This document shows positions 62,356-64,000 of a DNA stretch of 64,000 nucleotides, in pieces (within the stretch, counting starts at the first letter, position 1; each line of letters opens with the position of its first letter). The notes below the pieces were generated by a model, which saw only the letters and a program-made list of their open reading frames with translations, did not search any database and was not told the origin of the DNA. The stretch spans positions 79,865 through 143,864 of the forward strand of contig NW_017802836.1 in NCBI RefSeq assembly GCF_001625305.1. Direction: 5' to 3'. This DNA comes from Branchiostoma belcheri (Eukaryota; Chordata; Leptocardii; Amphioxiformes; Branchiostomatidae). The position numbers and the translations under genes were made by a program.

Positions 62356-64000
62356 GTTCCCATGTTCTGCCAGTTTGACAAGTCCTCCTCTTCAAGTTTC
62401 AAGTACTTCATTACTTAGAATTAATGAGCCAAGTCACGGAACCTGCAACATCTATTCACCCTTATTGTTAACCAACAAAAGGTTTTGATGTGTATATTGA
62501 TTATGTTATGTCATAAACGCTTAGCCATGAATGCGTTCTTGTGTGACATATGCGATGTGCTGTTGAGTGATCACATTGAATTGCACTCACGTTACATTCA
62601 ATTTGTCAGCGTAGAATAAGACAGTAGAGATGGTAGACATCTATTGCGTACTGCCTTTTGTCTGACGCTTAAAATGACGTTGATATAATTGTTTATATAT
62701 ATATATATATATGTTTTTTTTTTGAAAGTCATGCCAAAATGGTACTTAAGTGCTCTACTTCGCCACGTTCTGTAGGTGAGTGGGTTGTTTTTTTTTACAT
62801 CCGTCCAAGGACGCCTAAGGAAAACCTTTAACCAGGTCGTTGCGTTTTCGATGGCACTTTTGAATTCTGTTGTCTGTTCAAGTCAGCAAATAAAGGGCAT
62901 TCAAGGTCACCTAAATTTTTGGTTGCAGCTATATTTCATACACGACTTGGTCCACATTAACCTTTGCACATCAAGCTGTAAACGTTATTTAAAGCTATTC
63001 AATTATAATGCCCTTAATGTACTTGGTGGCAGTGGTGAGTTCTACTCTGCGATAGTTCTAACAAAAACTACATTTTTGAAAATTTCAATCAATGGTTGAT
63101 AACTCTGGTACTCAAAGGCATTCTAGTTCTTTTCTGAGCTGGTATTAGGTACCTAGTAGTTGGTACGTCCACCAGTTTATTTGTCATTTTACGTCCATAC
63201 TTAAGAAGCTATTAAGTGTATTTTTGTAAAACGGTGTGAAAAAATGAACGGTTCAATATGAAGTGATTTTTCCCAAAGTCACCACAGTTAACTGTCGGGC
63301 AGTGTCCTGAAATCCCCTTTCCCTGGTTTAACCTTGCCCCACTTTTCCTCGAACCAAGAGAGCTTAAAGAGACCTACTTCAGTGCAGTGCGTTTCATAAG
63401 CAGGGCCGACAGTGTAAACTTTAGCTACGGCCCAGCACCGTGCATGACCAAGTGATCCAGTTCTCTCCAACAGGCTATTGTCTCACCAATGACGCGTTAC
63501 GGTAACTTCTGACGCGTTACGCTGGTTTAATCTGTGTATGTATCATCATCCACAGTGCATCTAAGGTCAACTTGGCAAGTGTCTGTCAAGTTATTTGGTT
63601 CTCAATGGTACCTTAACAATCTCACCCTCTTTATAGTGTCAGAACGTTAACCATTATGTATAAAGTCAACCCACTTGTTGTTGTACAAGTATGGAATTAT
63701 TTTGATTTTACATTAAATTCGTTTTTCACGTCGTTCATGATCATCGCCATTGCGATGTTTGCTAGATACGCCTCCGTGTTATCAATTCCATAACGGTTAC
63801 AGTCAAAGATGGCACAACCAACGTCTTATTAACAACTTGTTGACGCGCGTGGCGTAAAAACTTGTAAATTCATTTGTTCGAAATAAGAAACTTTTATCAA
63901 TGATGATTATAATAACGTTTAATGAAAGTAGGTTACGAACCAGCTTCTGTTAGAGTAATATCTCGGGGCATAAACAAGACAATACATAGAGAATTCCGGT
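62356..64000. other. Chitin synthase upstream flank, no gene recognised
   Basis: AT-rich DNA with a TA run near 62696, a LINE fragment at 62970 and unassigned sequence to the window end. Open frames here have no family resemblance. Confidence 0.6.
62970..63190 (-). mobile_element. LINE fragment, antisense
   Basis: Reverse complement contains AAACTGGTGGACGTACCAAC, TAATACCAGCTCAGAAAAGA and CCACCAAGTACATTAAGGGC, aligning with 54730-54930. Confidence 0.6.

Overview
This window looks like intron-rich animal nuclear DNA, most likely from a lancelet (Branchiostoma, amphioxus). That is inference: it carries a vertebrate-like mitochondrial aspartate/glutamate carrier, a single-domain angiotensin-converting enzyme and a complete invertebrate-type chitin synthase side by side. 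Introns are crowded with hairpin DNA elements, tRNA-derived SINEs, LINE tails and CA/GT repeats. Coding is on both strands; no rRNA or functional tRNA gene was found. One 20-base assembly gap lies at 34311-34330. Layout: (1) 1465-12896, plus strand, 3' part of a calcium-binding mitochondrial aspartate/glutamate carrier (SLC25A12/13 type), entering from the left; it has a pair of 81-nt alternative exons and four partial duplications at exon edges. (2) 15968-26666, plus strand, a complete 14-exon ACE-type peptidyl dipeptidase (645 aa) with a signal peptide, HEMGH zinc site and C-terminal hydrophobic anchor. (3) 27590-44023, plus strand, a tandem array of four genes for an unusual subtilisin-like (S8) serine protease without signal peptide: about 340 residues of unrecognised N-terminal sequence, then a catalytic domain with D/H/N/S intact, then a short conserved C-terminal region on two small exons. 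The copies alternate in type, A-B-A'-B', and share sequence blocks across types, a sign of gene conversion. This is the most novel part of the window. (4) 44837-60693, minus strand, a complete 19-coding-exon chitin synthase (1729 aa by joined exons) with a long basic Ser/Arg-rich tail; two similar candidate non-coding first exons lie upstream at about 61.57 and 62.16 kb. (5) 62.4-64.0 kb, no gene recognised. The carrier acts in the mitochondrial inner membrane, ACE is predicted at the cell surface or secreted, chitin synthase is a multipass membrane glycosyltransferase, and the subtilases are predicted to be intracellular. I see no shared pathway; only the subtilases form a functional cluster. 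Exon boundaries were read by eye from splice sites, reading-frame continuity and remembered family sequences. The joined exons of ACE, the four subtilases and chitin synthase each give an uninterrupted frame.
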